A DNA stretch of 64,000 nt from Capsicum annuum (GCF_002878395.1 NW_025892868.1:222395-286394), one strand, 5' to 3'. Positions 25,035-36,858 are shown, numbered from the stretch's first letter. Made by a program: numbers and translations. The notes: a model not told the origin generated them from the letters alone.

Positions 25035-25440
25035 CTATGTCGATTATTGACTTAGGAGACATCGACTATGTGAGTCGAGATCGTGAAGCATTTGTGGAGT
25101 TCCATTGAGTTTTCACCTAAATTAAGGTGGATTTATTTAGAAAATAATACAAGACTTTAAGTCAATGGGATTGAAACTTGTAAATTATACTAGAGTAGAG
25201 GTCGGTCTTTGATATTGCATGATGTCCTATATGCTCTAGAGATTCGACAAAACTTAATGTCTGTGTCTGTTCTTTTAGATGTTTTTTTCATTTGGTTTTT
25301 AGTCGCAATTGTATTAGAATAATTCAAGATAATGTTTCTATGGTTTTGGATATTATTTTTATTAATTTATTATTTTATATTGTAATCCTTAAACTTATGA
25401 CTATTATGTTTACTGTTGTGTAATGTAATGTTACTGTAGT
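25035..25440 (+). pseudogene. Element D protease remnant
   Basis: The active-site block reads IIDLGDIDYVSRDREAFVEF starting near 25041, against the usual DSGAT.H..RDR..F; the Ser of DSG is now Leu. LHDVLYA-like and L.SV-like pieces follow near 25215-25270. The catalytic Asp codon is kept but the domain has several stops. Confidence 0.65.
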
Positions 25441-25449
25441 AATAATGAT

Positions 25450-26330
25450 GTTGATATACTTAGATGGCATTATAGATTGGGTCACATAGGGCAAGATCGA
25501 ATGAATATATTGGCAAAAGAAGGACATCTAGGTTCTTTCCCCAAAATTGAAATGTCAATTTGCAAGAATTGTCTTGCTGGAAAGATTACACGTAAATCAT
25601 TTTAGAAGGATAAAAGAGCTAAATTCCCATTGTAATTAATCCACTCTGATATACATGGTCAAATGAATGTAAGGGAAAGGTTTGGTGCTTTACATTTCAT
25701 AATATTTATTGATGATTTCATGCACTTTGGTTGTGTCTATTTGAAATCTCATAAATCTAAAGCACTTGAAAGCTTCAAAAGTTAAATGAATTAAGTGGAG
25801 AATCAACTAGATGAAAGTATTAAGGCATTAAGAACTGATATAGTTTGAAGAACTGTGCATTGAAAAAGACATTATCAGATAATTAACTACTCCTTGTTCA
25901 CCTAAAAAATGGTGTAGCAGAAAGAAGGAATAGAACATTGTTGGATATGACAAGGTCCATGATGATGAAAGCAAATTTACCTATCTCTTTTTTGGGGAGA
26001 TACATTATTAACTACGGCCTACATATTGAATATAGTGCCTTCAAAATTAGTATCTTCTACTCTTTATGAACTATGGACTGATAATAGAACAAACTTTAAT
26101 GATCTATGACCTTGGGATTATGCGACATATATTTTGGAAAACTAAGTCCAGAAAGAAAGAAATATATCCTTATAAGATACTCAAAACACTCCAAAGGGTA
26201 TGCGATCATTGGTTAATCAGAAGATGGAAGTACTATTGAGATTGAATCACAAAATGTCACATTCCAGGAAAATAGTTTTTCCAAAAAGGGTGAAATAAAG
26301 GAAAATGAGCCTTTTTAAGAAATCTTGAAT
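25450..26330 (+). pseudogene. Element D integrase (GAG_pre-integrase and core), broken
   Basis: The zinc-binding block LRWHYRLGH...CKNCLAGK (from 25459 to about 25580) is intact in its H-H-C-C residues. The core begins LIHSDIHGQM (first Asp, about 25640) and continues FIIFIDDFMHFGCVYLKSH. RRNRT-like sequence after QKNGVAER appears near 25915-25945 in shifted frames, followed by the conserved NPLRPWG-like and EDGS..EIES..VTF pieces up to 26270. A central part with the second Asp is shortened. Confidence 0.75.
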
Positions 26331-26539
26331 TCAGATGATCAAATAATGTTGTTGTACATGCTTGGTAATACAATAGATCAAGAAATAATTCTTCGTCAAT
26401 GTGGGAGTTGTGAATCCCAAAATCCTATTAAGGAATCTGAACTTCAATTATGTAAGAGTACCAAAAATGATGCGCCTAAACGATCTTATGAGATTGAGGA
26501 TTATGTTTTCTTGGTATCTCCCATAGAATTTGGTGAACC

Positions 26540-27560
26540 TAATTTATGATTGAGGCTTTATCGAGCGCTAAAAAAGATGTATGGATAAAAATGATGAAAG
26601 AATAATTAGAGTCCACGAAAACCAATAAAGTTTAGATCTAGTTGACCTTCCTTCTGGGCGTAAAGCAATTGAAAACAAATGGATCTCAAATTTAAATGAA
26701 AATCAGAGAGGTTAATAGAAAGATACAAAGCATGATTGGTGGCAAAAGGTTTTAATCAAGAAGCTAGAATAAATTATGAGAAAACTTTTTCCCAGTTGTG
26801 AAATTTACCTCAATTTGCTTGCTTTTGGCTATAGTTTCCCATTTAGATTTAGAAGTACACAAAATGGATGTGAACACTAATTTTCTTAATGAAGAACTAA
26901 ACGAGGAAATCTACATAGAACAACCTATAGTTTTTGTTGTTAAAGGCCAATAAAAGAAGGTTTGTCAATTAAATAGATCAATATATAGCCTAAATTAGTC
27001 TTCAAGGCACTGGTACCTGGGATTTCATAAGGAAGTGATTTCATTTGTTTTCACCATTATCGATGATGACCATTACATCTATGTAAAAAAGTCCAATGAA
27101 ATGTTTGTGATTCTTTTACTTTACGTGAGTGATATTTTATTAGCTGGAAATAATTTAGAGTATGTGAAAACTGTTAAGTCATGGTTTTCAAAGTCATTTG
27201 ACATGAAATATATGGGTGAAGCAGACTATATATTGGGTGTTAAAATCTAAAAAGAATATTCTTGGAAAATTTTGAGTCTTTCTTAAGAAACATCCAAAAA
27301 GAAAGTTTTGGAATACTTTCAAATGAATAGTTATAAATCCATGGATACTCCTATAGAGAAAGGTGAAACTTTAGCCTTGAAATATTTCCAAAGACTAAAA
27401 AAGAAAAGGAAGACATGTCTCGAGAACCAGATTCTATTTCAGTTGGGAGTTTGATTTATACTATGATGTGTACTAGCCCAGATATTTGTTATGCCATAGG
27501 CCTTATTATCAGGTATCAATCCAATCTAAAAGAGTTCATTGGAAAGAAGTAAAAATATTT
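26540..27560 (+). pseudogene. Element D reverse transcriptase (RVT_2), broken
   Basis: The domain starts near 26553 with LSSAKKDVWIKMMKE, then VDLPSGRKAIENKW, RYKA*LVAKGFNQEA, HKMDVNTNFLNEELNEEIY and QPIVFVVKGQ. The open stretch 27035-27250 holds the active-site block LLYVSDILLAGNN, where the usual YVDDILLAG has Asp-to-Ser at its first position, so catalysis would be lost. IMYTMMCTSPDIC-like sequence near 27455-27490 marks the end of the RT region. Confidence 0.85.
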
Positions 27561-27599
27561 TTTTAATACGTGAAGGGAACTACTAATTATTCGCTATGC

Positions 27600-28094
27600 A
27601 ATAGTTGATCTGATTTATCCATAAGATTTTATACAGATGCTAATTGTGTTAGTGACCGATATAATGGAAAATCAACCTTCGGTTTTACCTTCTTACTAAA
27701 TAATGGCGCAATTTTTAGGAAAAGTAAGAAATAAACTTGTGCAGCCCTTTCAACTATGGAATACAAATTTGTGGCTTATGCATCTGCAGTACAAGAAGCT
27801 ATTTGGTTGAAGAGATTCTTTGAGCATTTGAACATCGCAATGAATTCTAAGGGTCCCATGATTTTATATTGTGGCAATCAAGATGCTTTAACATATACGA
27901 AGGATCCTAAATATCACATGAATACCAAACACATTGATATTAAGTATAACTTTGTAAGATACATAGTAGCAAGTGGAAAATTAAATTTACAATACATTCT
28001 TACACAAGAAATTATAGTTGATCCCTTTACAAAGATGATATCCAAAGACATGTTTGAGAAACATGTTATGACTCTAGGATTACGTAGGATATGA
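27600..28094 (+). pseudogene. Element D RNase H, 3' half open
   Basis: The copia-type RNase H is readable from FYTDANCVSD (about 27630) to the natural end. The open part 27756-28094 (112 residues from an internal Met) reads MEYKFVAYASAVQEAIWLKR, the E..A...A..E..WL block, then YCGNQDALTYTKDPKYHMNT and HIDIKYNFVR, the standard Asp and His-Ile-Asp blocks. It ends in a stop at the usual place. Confidence 0.88.
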
Positions 28095-28730
28095 TTATAT
28101 TTCTATATTGTAAAGCTACTTAATGGCTATAATATTACTATTTATACAAGAGTCTTGAATTTATATTAATATATCATATGCATGTGATAATGTGTTTTAT
28201 TTATAAAGTGTGTCAAACAAGTAACATGATTGACTCTCTCACATAAGCAATTGCCTCTTGCTTCAAGAAATGTGAATAGGTAAGTTCCACCATCAAATTA
28301 TGTCTTAGTTTGTAAAGCTAGATGTGTGTTTCTTTAAGAATTTGTATTTGAGGATTATTAAGGAAAGAAACTCAGGTTTGACATTTAGAGATGTCTAGAC
28401 CTAGATCAGTATGATGTTGAATGAAAAAAAAAAAATGAGACACCTGCACCAATATATGGTGAGAACATCATAGCATATATTTCATACCACGTGTTCATGG
28501 TGATCAATCGGTTAATGAAATAATGAATCCCTGCTTCTTCATTATGTGAGACCCCTCAAAGTTATTTTAACTTTTCATTGAAACACCCTAAGAAGTTGTC
28601 TATTTATTCAAGTTTTGATTTATGTTGCTACTTTAGCATGTTACAAATAGCAATATGAGATTCGACAATGCAGTACATGTCTAAGAAAACAGTTGATTTG
28701 GAAAAGATAGATTCAAGTAGAAGGGGAAGA

Positions 28731-29678
28731 TAATTAAGATAAATAATTTGACTTGTCTACATAAGCCATCTATTAAAGTAACCATGTAGGTGTCGAGTGT
28801 ATTTGTGTATATAAGTTAATCATGAACTAGAGTTCACCTATTTAAGAGGATGAGGGATCAAATTAGTAACTACTAAAGTAGTGAATGATGTCTGGGGTTT
28901 TATGAGTATTAGAATCCTCATATTAGTAGAAAATTCATTCCATATGTGATTGGATTCCTATATGTACCTTGTAAAACCTTATAGTTAAAGCTTGCAATTC
29001 TTAAAGATCGCACGGTCTATTTGTCGAATAAATTAGTGTCTTGTTGATGTCGTAGTAGTTTGGGTTTTTTCCACTATGTGCGAAGTAGGAGATGTTTGAA
29101 TTTTGTGGGTCATAGGTCTCCCATGTGATCCGACTCGACCCGACCTATTTCTGAATAAGAAATATTGAGTTCAAATCATAGTTCAAATAAAGGGGAAACT
29201 ATTACATAACTGTTACCGACCAAATCCACAAAATTTATTTGTCATTATTTTGACAAAAGAATTAGAAGAAAATCGTGTCAAAAAAAAACACTACAAGAAA
29301 TCAATGAATCATATCAATAAAAACACAAACAAAAGAGAATTTAGTTTATGATTTAAATTTTGTTTCCTAGTAATTCAAAGAGTGATTTGAGGCAATTCTT
29401 GAAGTAGCAAATTTAATAGTTTTCGCTGCATTTTCCAAGTTATACTATTCGTATCCTTTTTTTGGCTATGAATTACCTAAATTAACAAAACTCCCAAAAA
29501 CAAAGGCATTTGTCCTATGAAGAATATTCCATTTCCAAGAGAGACGATGTAGACTAGGAATGATTCTTTATGATAACAAAATCAACGAATTCTGCTACAC
29601 CATATAAAGGTACACATTGTTTTTGCTCCATTTCTTATATCAATTTTTATTTGGAAAATCATTGAGGCATGATCATAT
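28731..29678 (+). other. AT-rich stretch, nothing recognised
   Basis: This follows the copia purine tract and may include a decayed LTR of element D, but no second copy is in the window to prove it. At 29289 a CACTACAAGAAA string resembles a CACTA transposon end, yet no facing end was found. Confidence 0.35.
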
Positions 29679-29757
29679 ATGCCTACTAGTGGTGGGTTCA
29701 AAGATGAAAATAAGAAGCTTAACGATCAGACGGTTCATATCAATATGAATATTAAAG
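29679..29757 (+). pseudogene. SUMO exon-1-like gene fragment
   Basis: An ATG at 29679 opens a frame reading SGGFKDENKKLNDQTVHINM followed by NIKG. Plant SUMO proteins begin with a short acidic/Lys tail, ...EEDKKP.DQ..HINLKVKGQ, and the first exon ends at about this point. Here a good splice donor (AAAG then GTAAAG) lies at 29757/29758. SUMO is the small ubiquitin-like modifier attached to lysines of nuclear proteins. No clear second exon (the beta-grasp core with IKR and FLFDGRR) or C-terminal Gly-Gly is found downstream. A weak GATGGAAGTGTGGCATTC at 31027 could be the start of exon 2. The likeness rests on about 25 residues, so chance is possible. Confidence 0.4.
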
Positions 29758-31016
29758 GTAAAGAATATTATATACACCTTCTCATTTCTTTAATTTTTGT
29801 ATTATATTTTAATAACCTACCTTTGTGTTGATGTACATGTGTATGCTCAGACTAGTTTCTGAGATAAAGTTAAATGAAAAAATAATGGAGTGGATAATTG
29901 TGCATAAAATTTTATATTTCTCCTATAAATCGTAATAATCATGAAATTGTGTTATTTATAAATGATGAAGTTCTACCAATGTCTGATTTCCTTGAATTTG
30001 CATGTGTTTCTTGATATATGATCATATAGTTAACTATCTTGGTTTATTTTTCATGTTTTTTCATCTATTCATTAATGGACTGTGTAGTCATTGTAAATAG
30101 TAATTTGAGTTCATGTAGGTTGGTTTGGGTGGAATTTGTTATAGTGACCAAAATATAGCTTACCATACTTGGCTGCTATTTGCTTTTGGATGAAATGTAA
30201 AACCAAAACAACTCATTTGCCATATAAAACTAGGTTAATTTTGAAAACTCAGGAACTTAGGTAGGTGCTGGCAGTGTGGGCATCGTTATTACAATCCAAT
30301 AAACTTTGAACAATGAGGAATTTATATGTTTAATAATAATCTTAGATAATTTCAATGCTTTGTAGATCACAACTAACTTTACGTAGATGGATAAATACAA
30401 TTTGAATCATGTTATCTTGCATCTATACCATTTTTGTCCTATTTTGATGATGTTTGTTATTTTCATGTATATGCGCATGAAATGGAATGAATAATAAGCT
30501 ATTTGGAAGTTATCTAAACCTTACTGTGATTGGAATTTTGTTTTATAGTGGTTTTTGGGTTAAGGATTCTCTTTACTTTCTTTTTACGGAAGTGTACTAT
30601 GAATCTGTAAGGTTAACATTGGCATTTGCATGAAGCAAAATTAAATCTGTAAGTTATAAAAGAAAAGTATTTTGGGTAGTTTCACTTTTAAGGCATATTT
30701 TGGATTATTCTACAACTCTTTAATTTTGATAATAAATAATTAATTTTCTGCCATCACCTTTAGTCTTCTTCCTTGTTGGTTCTTGATATGAATTTCAAGT
30801 ACTGGAAAAAATTGCCAAATATTAGTATCTGCTCTATTTTATATTCATCTTTGTTCATATACATTGTAATATGCATAATTAAGTAACATACATGTATTAT
30901 TGCCTTAGTTATACCATTTTTTAGATTCCGTGTAAGAAATGATTAATTCAATAGTATAAAAAAAATTTCCCTTAAATATGGGTAGGTTGCAGTTATTAAT
31001 TGTACTTGTCAGCAGT
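29758..31016 (+). other. AT-rich intron-like DNA, no gene seen
   Basis: This is very AT-rich with long T runs and no open frame. It would be the first intron of the SUMO-like fragment if that call is right; otherwise it is unclassified intergenic DNA. Confidence 0.4.
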
Positions 31017-31049
31017 ATTCTAGAGGATGGAAGTGTGGCATTCTAGTTG

Positions 31050-31285
31050 TAGGAGGTACTTGATGAAACTCAAGGACCTCCGAGGCCTTTTGCAAGGCCT
31101 TTCACAGGAAATCAAGCTCATGAGCTTCAAGATTAGCAAGGGTTATCCATGAAGAAGAACTCACTTGAGAGAATTCTTGAATCCTCTAGAGTATTTGACG
31201 TTCTCATGATATCATTTGATGGAGAATACATTGAGAAGAAGGAGGAGGATTATGCCCTTTTGATAAATTCTTGAATTAGTCAGAA
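31050..31285 (+). pseudogene. Possible 3' end of a Ty3/gypsy pol gene
   Basis: Plus-strand translation gives ETQGPPRPFARPFTGNQAHE followed by LQD, then VFDVLMISFDGEYIEKKEED. Several plant chromoviruses end their polyprotein with a basic GP.TR.RA..L..L segment of this kind. It stands just before the LTR-like stretch of element E. It may be the tail of a neighbouring element sharing that LTR, or coding carried inside the LTR. Confidence 0.35.
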
Positions 31286-31705
31286 AAGATAACATTTAAA
31301 CAATGCCCTCATATAGTTAAGGGAAAAAATGTAATAACATAGTTTCTTCCTTATTACTTAGTATAAATAGACGCTTTTTTTATGTTTTGAAGACTTCAAA
31401 TTTTCATAAACCAAAAACTTCTTGTGTTTGAGTTATTATGAGAGCTTCTGAAGCTTTTAGTTGTTTCTTATTTTGGAAAGAAGGGTTGCTTAGGATATCA
31501 ATTCTCTTGAGGTTATTCTAAGAGTTAAGTCTTTGTTGGGATATTTAAAGAATCTCACTTCATTTATTGAAGTTAGTAGTCTTTTATTTTCAGTTTTTGT
31601 TTATCTACTTGTCATCTCTTTTTTCTTGTTACTTTTCTTCTTATTAGTCTAAATAGTGCTTTATATCTTTGTCAATATTAGTTTTTGTTTTAGGGTTTAT
31701 ATAAT
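31286..31705 (+). repeat. Element E 5' LTR-like end
   Basis: The stretch holds a TATAAATA box (31362-31369) about 340 bases before a primer-site-like sequence, as in a short gypsy LTR with promoter, R and U5. The left edge is not defined, because the 3' LTR partner of E is not in the window. Confidence 0.4.
31362..31369 (+). promoter_or_regulatory. Candidate TATA box of element E LTR
   Basis: TATAAATA follows TTACTTAG and precedes a T-rich leader, a layout usual for LTR promoters. This is inference from position only. Confidence 0.35.
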
Positions 31706-31706
31706 T

Positions 31707-31719
31707 TGGTATTATGATC
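31707..31719 (+). other. Decayed tRNA-iMet-type primer-binding site (element E)
   Basis: TGGTATTATGATC, in the context AATTTGGTATTATGATCTTGG, matches TGGTATCAGAGC(TTGG) with a few changes and is followed by a long leader and gag. Confidence 0.5.
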
Positions 31720-32599
31720 TTGGATTGGGGTTGTATTTACATTCCTAGTCCTTGGGTTTTGGTATTTAAAAAAAAAATCATCCAAATTTTTTTTAAAAAA
31801 ATCCAGATAAATTATTATTTTGATTTCATATTTTTGATCCTATATCTTGATTCTTTGGTATTTTTTTAGCCTAGATCTGGAATTTCATGAAATTTGAAAC
31901 TGTAGAAGTGAAGTTATCATTGAAGGGTTTAAGATTTGAAACTTTATCAATTTTTGAAAAGTGAGTTTAATTTTTGCTTGAAATTGAGGGTTAAAAGTTT
32001 GAGTTTGTTCTGGGTGTTGAAAAGAGCGCGTGGACGAAAATTTCATCAAAGTTTGAGCAAAAAAGGAGGATTTATGAACTCTTGAAGATTAGGGCTTCTT
32101 TTTGTGTTCTTGAACATTTCATTTTGCTCTTGAAGAAGCTAGAAACGTACACTTCGATTAAAAAACTTTCAAGTCAAAGTTTATCAATGTGTTATTGGGG
32201 CATCTTGTGGAATTTGGAAAAACAAAGAAAAAAATTCTAAACAAAATATTTGAAAAACCTTTCCCCAGTACCTAAACAGAATGTGACAGATAACTTCAGA
32301 CGGTTGGTTTCAATATTTTCTCAACCATAGTTAAATTTTAGGTCCCAAATTTTGAAACCCCAAAGTAAAAACAAAGTTCCCAAATTCTATAATTTTTTCT
32401 ACACTTTCTTTGATTTCTCAACTATTTAGCAAGTAACTAACTTGTTTAATCACTTGTTAACTTGTTTTAAATCACCAAATCATTCCTTTGATCCTTCAAA
32501 CTAAGTAACAAAAGTAATTCCTTCTACTTTTGTGACTTCATTTTTTTGTCTGATTTTCATTCTTTGTTTTTGGATTTTCTTCTTTAGTTTCTATTAAAA

Positions 32600-33003
32600 C
32601 TTCATGGTTCCCGTCCTTATCTTTTGAACTTTTATTCAAGATACTACAAGAATCCATTCGTAACCTTCAAGTACAGATTGGACGGTTGTAACTCATTGGA
32701 GCTAAATAAGTTATGACCATTGGTAGAGGCAATTTGATAGGAGAAGAAAGATGTGATCTCATAAGTATTGTAAGATTTTATTTCAACTAACTTAATAAGT
32801 TAGAATGTTTTGGTTGAGTGTTACAATTAGGTACCTATGTTCACCTAAGTAGAAGGCAAATCAGTTACAACATAAGATCTTGTAATACTTTAATTATCGA
32901 ACATGTTTACCGCTTTCTCATCCCGAATGGACGAGCGATTAAAAATATTGGATAACAAAGTAGAAAATCATGAAATAAGGAGCAAGGATACATATTTAAA
33001 TCC
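32600..33003 (+). pseudogene. Element E gag N-terminal part
   Basis: After a non-coding leader, the sequence gives LFKILQESIRNLQVQIGRL (about 32634-32690) and, in the open frame from 32903, MFTAFSSRMDERLKILDNKV. Coiled-coil-like N-termini such as this (RMDER blocks) start gag in several plant gypsy families. The likeness to gag stops near 33003, where other DNA intervenes. Confidence 0.5.
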
Positions 33004-34150
33004 TCCATCCACTCATCATTTCGGAAACACAAGGAGTAGGTACCTTTATTGCCTTGTTGGAGCTCCGGTGAGCTCAGGCAGTGAACAGAATGAGAGGGCT
33101 AGCTGGGTTAATTTTATTGGAGTTTATAGGTGGGGTTTGGTAGAAATTATAGACATGATGGTGAGGTTGGGGTTTTTGGTTGCTAATTTTGCATTTTTTG
33201 ATGGAGGTTGCTTCACCGGAGGGGTTGGTATTTTTCAGTGAGATTTCATCGAAAAACTCAAAACTCTTTTGGCTATGAAATCTATTATCCCTCTATTTCT
33301 CTTCGTATCTCTCTCTTTTTAGAATAATTCCCCTATTTTCTCTATCATTGGAAGATGTTGTGTGAAAAACTACAGAGGGAAGATGAAACATTAGATATAA
33401 TGAGACCAGATTGCCTTTTCTTAGTAGTTGAAGAAGCAACAGCTTTTTTTTCCTCAACAATAAAGTACAAGATTCCAGAGCATGTTTGATATAATATACT
33501 CTAATAAACATAAATTTTGTATTAGCTTTGTAATTCTATTTGGTTGAGATCAACTCCTCAATTAATAACCAACTCTTACATTCACTACAATCATTGCATT
33601 GTACAAGTTAAGCATTAGCTAAGAAAGATTTGGATTCTTTGTTGTTGTTGAATTAATGTTATTTTTGGAAAATGGGAGGAGCGTAATAAGGATGGAGTGT
33701 TTTGAGGGGCAATAATGTCACTTATCAAGTTTATACATATGTTAAAAACTTGGTATTACTAATACATTAAAAATGGTGTGTATTACTAATACACACCCCA
33801 ATACATAGTATAGTGTATAACTAATGCAAGTATTAGTTATACATGGGCTAAAAAAGATACCAAACAAGGTACTAACAATACACATTAATTAATGTATGCC
33901 TTATTTTATTTAATACACTCCATCAAATGACCCCTAAATGTTCCTCCCCATATGAAACAACCTCTAAATAGACCGTCACCACCACTAAATAACCCCTAGT
34001 AACTCCAAAATACCCGACCAATCCAAAATACCCAACCATTAGGTGAGGAGCTACAAGAGGAAGTCCGAGATAAGTTTGAGGGAATGGAGTATAAACACGA
34101 CAATCAGATTTGGAGTTAATGTTGGAAATTCTAATTTCCCATAAAAGTAG
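33004..34150. other. Insert or unclassified DNA within element E gag, with a possible MITE
   Basis: No gag is readable here. At about 33690-33950 there is a short AT-rich block with repeated TATTACTAATACA words and ends near GGGGCAATAATGTCA and AAATGACCCCTAAA, which looks like a miniature inverted-repeat element, but the ends pair poorly. The left part (33004-33640) has an open frame without a domain and ends in a TTGTTGTTG run. Confidence 0.35.
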
Positions 34151-34154
34151 AGGA

Positions 34155-35040
34155 GGAAGACATTATCTTATCCCTTAATAAGGTAGACAAATGATATTTT
34201 AATGTCGGAAAGTCCATGATAAAAATTATGGTGCGGATCCATATGGACATATTAGGCCTTATGACCATCTTGGGGGCTAAGACATAAGTCTTTACTTCTT
34301 CAAGGTAACCCTTCCATCTATCAAGGGTGAGAGAAATCCCAATTTATTTCTTGATTGGGTGACACAATATGATCAAATCTTATTGACTAATGAGTTCTCT
34401 GAGCTGTGGAACACCTCTTATTCCATTGCTTAATGTGAGAAGTTTGTGTCTAATTGGTGGGGAAATCATGTTAAAGCTAGGAGATTGCATGATTTGCCTC
34501 CCATTCCCACATTAGAAGATCATGAAATTGTCTTGTAGCATAAGTATGTCACCGATCATAATCTACAAAAGAAACTTAAGAAGGTTTATACTTTACAATA
34601 AGGCACAAAGAGTGTGGAATAATACAATGATGTATTCCAACTTGTGAAGATAAGAATAGAATTTGAAAAAGATCTTTTACATGCTATTATAAGGTTTCAT
34701 GTGTGGTTGAGTAAGTAGATTGCTTCTAAAGTGAGACTCCAATATTGATAAAACCCTTGAAACGACTATCCAAATTGAGTTGGGGCTCAATAAAGAGAAA
34801 CTTGACAAGTCAAAAGGCTATAAAGGATCTTGGACTACAACACTGAAGGGGGATCTTCTTCTTCCACTTAGTAAAAGAACAAAGGCACCATAAAAGAGAC
34901 TAAAAATCCATTTGTACAAACTACTCAAGTTTGAAAGACAGCTCCAAATCCATTCTAATGAAGGAGGTACTTCTTCTAAACCTCTTTGATGTTTTAAATG
35001 TCAAGGTTTTAGTCATAGAACGAGTAAGTGCCCTATTTGA
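34155..35040 (+). pseudogene. Element E gag core and zinc knuckle
   Basis: The retrotransposon gag domain is readable: IKGERNPNLFLDWVTQYDQI (from about 34318), SNWWGNHVKARR, then EKDLLHAIIRFHVWLSK. This matches the (P).F.G..DP..YLDWE...D..F and R...GL blocks of plant gypsy gag. The CCHC knuckle CFKCQGFSHRTSKC is intact at 34990-35031. Several Gln, Trp and Lys codons are stops. Confidence 0.8.
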
Positions 35041-35878
35041 AAGGCATTTGTTCTTGTGATTGATGATACTTGTAATGTTGATGATGTACATTCTTAAGGG
35101 AATAATAATAAGGTTGCATATAAAATGGGTCATGATGATGAAGAAGAGAAAAGTCAGGAATAAGGCAATGTTAGAGTTCCTTTTGGGTTGACTTGCAGGG
35201 CATTTTTCATCAAGGACATACCTTAAGAAAGGAGCTCATCGACTCAATCTTTATAATAAGAAGGACAATGTTAAAATAAGGTCTTGGATGATCCAAAGCA
35301 AGGAGACAATCTTTGTCCATTACACGTGTCTCATCAATTAAAATATGTGTTCCGTGATAATTGATAGAAGAAGTTGTGCTAATGCTGCAAGCACTTCATT
35401 GGTGAATTTTATTTACATCCCTATTATTAAACACTCTATCCTTTACAAAGTTAAATAGCCGAGTGATTGTGGGAAGTTGAAAGTCCAAGGTCAAGCTGTG
35501 ATTAAGTTTATGGTTAGCAAGTAGACAAAGTTTTGTGTGATTTTATGCGAATGCAAGTTTTTTACCTCTTGCTTGGGCGGTCGTAGCAATATGATAGACC
35601 TGTTAATCATAATGGTCAAACAAATTGGTATTCCTTTGAATTTTGAGGGAATAAACACTTCCATATCCTATAAAATCAGTATAAGTTAATGACATGCACC
35701 ACAAGTTGAAGAAGTTAAAACATGTAGATGCTAATAATGAGGTGAAGGGTTCCAGGGAAGATAAGAAGGGGGAAAAGTAGTTCTACGGGAAATGGAATGT
35801 GTCACTTTTAGAATGTTTTAAGGAGATTAGGATGAGTTGGAAAAGAGGAAAACTATGGTCCTTCTCATGCATAGGGAT
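35040..35878 (+). pseudogene. Element E protease and linker, broken
   Basis: Near 35320-35390 the translation shows HTCLIN then CSVIIDRRSCANAASTSLVN, the retropepsin block usually read as CSLIIDGGSCTNVAS in this gypsy group; the first Gly after Asp is Arg here. Linker sequence follows up to KTMVLLMHRD, where the CACTA transposon cuts in at 35879. Confidence 0.75.
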
Positions 35879-35892
35879 CACTATAAGAAAAA
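35879..35892 (+). repeat. CACTA left terminal inverted repeat
   Basis: CACTATAAGAAAAA, preceded by the target duplication GAT. The flank beyond it (to about 36060) contains GGTCCCTAA-like words that echo the right end. Confidence 0.9.
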
Positions 35893-36059
35893 GGCCTATT
35901 TAAGACCAACATTTAGGCTGAGTCAATAATTTGGTCCCTAAAAGTACACTTATTAGCAAGAGATTAAATTTCGGTCCCTAATTGTTTATTTTTCTTGGAA
36001 GGTATTAAATCTAGTCCTAAAAAAATTATTAACTAGTCCCTAATAATAATTTAGAGAGA

Positions 36060-36858
36060 AGTGCCGGCAAAATTATTATTAGGAAATTTTAATAAAAATA
36101 ATTCAAATCAAATTTAATGCAACAAAAATAAAAAAATTGTATTCTCCAAAAAAATATCATACCCTAGTTGTTGTTCCAAATTATCGATCAAAATTTCTTA
36201 TTGAACGCTCAAATCATCGGCTAAATCACTCTGATTTCCAATCGCAACTTCTATTATCGATATGTTTCTCATCTCTCTATAAAGACTTGAGTAAAGCTTA
36301 TTTTTCCTGGTGATTTCTCATCTCTCTATAAACATCAGTTTCATAGTATTACAAGAAAAATCTATCATCGAGTTAATTCCAGGTGATTGTTGATGGTGGG
36401 TTCAAAATCGAAAACCCTAAGTTTTTTTTTAAGATTTGATGTTCTCTATGTATATTGTCCTGTGATAAAGTATAATTGAGCTACCTTGGTCTTTAATTTA
36501 TATGTATCTATATATGTTTTGTATCTTTTCCCAAGATTTGGTGTTCTTTGATAAAGTGCAAAGGAGCTATCTTGATGAGCAGTTTCTATGATATTGAGGA
36601 TTGAAGATCATAAGAAGTCACAATAGAGAATTTGCACTTATTGTAATTATGCCTGATGCACTGGCTTAATTTAAGTTTTCACAAGATTAAAGAAAGATCT
36701 AAAGGCTAACAGTAGAAGTTAGATTGTCATTGAATTTAGAATCAAAGGCAGAACACTAAATTGCAAGACAGGAAATGCTCTAAGTATAATTTGGGCCAAT
36801 TATTCTAGGAGAATGCAAGAACTTATGCGCCAATTTGGTACTATATTATGTCAGGTAA
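36060..36858. other. CACTA interior, left: no gene recognised
   Basis: AT-rich DNA between the left subterminal region and the first kinase exon. It may hold intron sequence of the captured U-box gene. No transposase or exon could be read. Confidence 0.4.

Larger units (their letters stand above)
24566..28730 (+). mobile_element. Element D: Ty1/copia retrotransposon relic, 5' part missing
   Basis: The order gag, protease, integrase, RT, RNase H, with integrase before RT, defines Ty1/copia. The left edge is the junction with the LTR of element C, so the 5' LTR and gag start lie elsewhere, presumably left of the window beyond C. After the RNase H stop at 28094 comes about 0.6 kb of 3' leader and a purine tract (AGAAGGGGAAGA, near 28719), where a 3' LTR would start. 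I cannot define that LTR. All coding parts contain frameshifts and stops. Confidence 0.85.

Noticed and set aside
29289..29300. CACTACAAGAAA string as the end of a second CACTA transposon
   Set aside because: No facing TTTCTTGTAGTG end is found between here and 35 kb, and there are no subterminal repeats or 3-bp duplication. A similar ACTACAAGAA at 32643 is in the same orientation, so it cannot pair.
32903..33241. 112-residue frame as a novel host gene
   Set aside because: Its first 30 or so residues fit a gypsy gag N-terminus and the rest is unrelated Gly/Phe-rich sequence after the likeness ends, so the frame is a chance fusion.
33600..33660. SINE 3' end (TTGTTGTTG, as in tobacco TS SINEs)
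   Set aside because: No polymerase III A and B boxes can be found within the preceding 250 bases.
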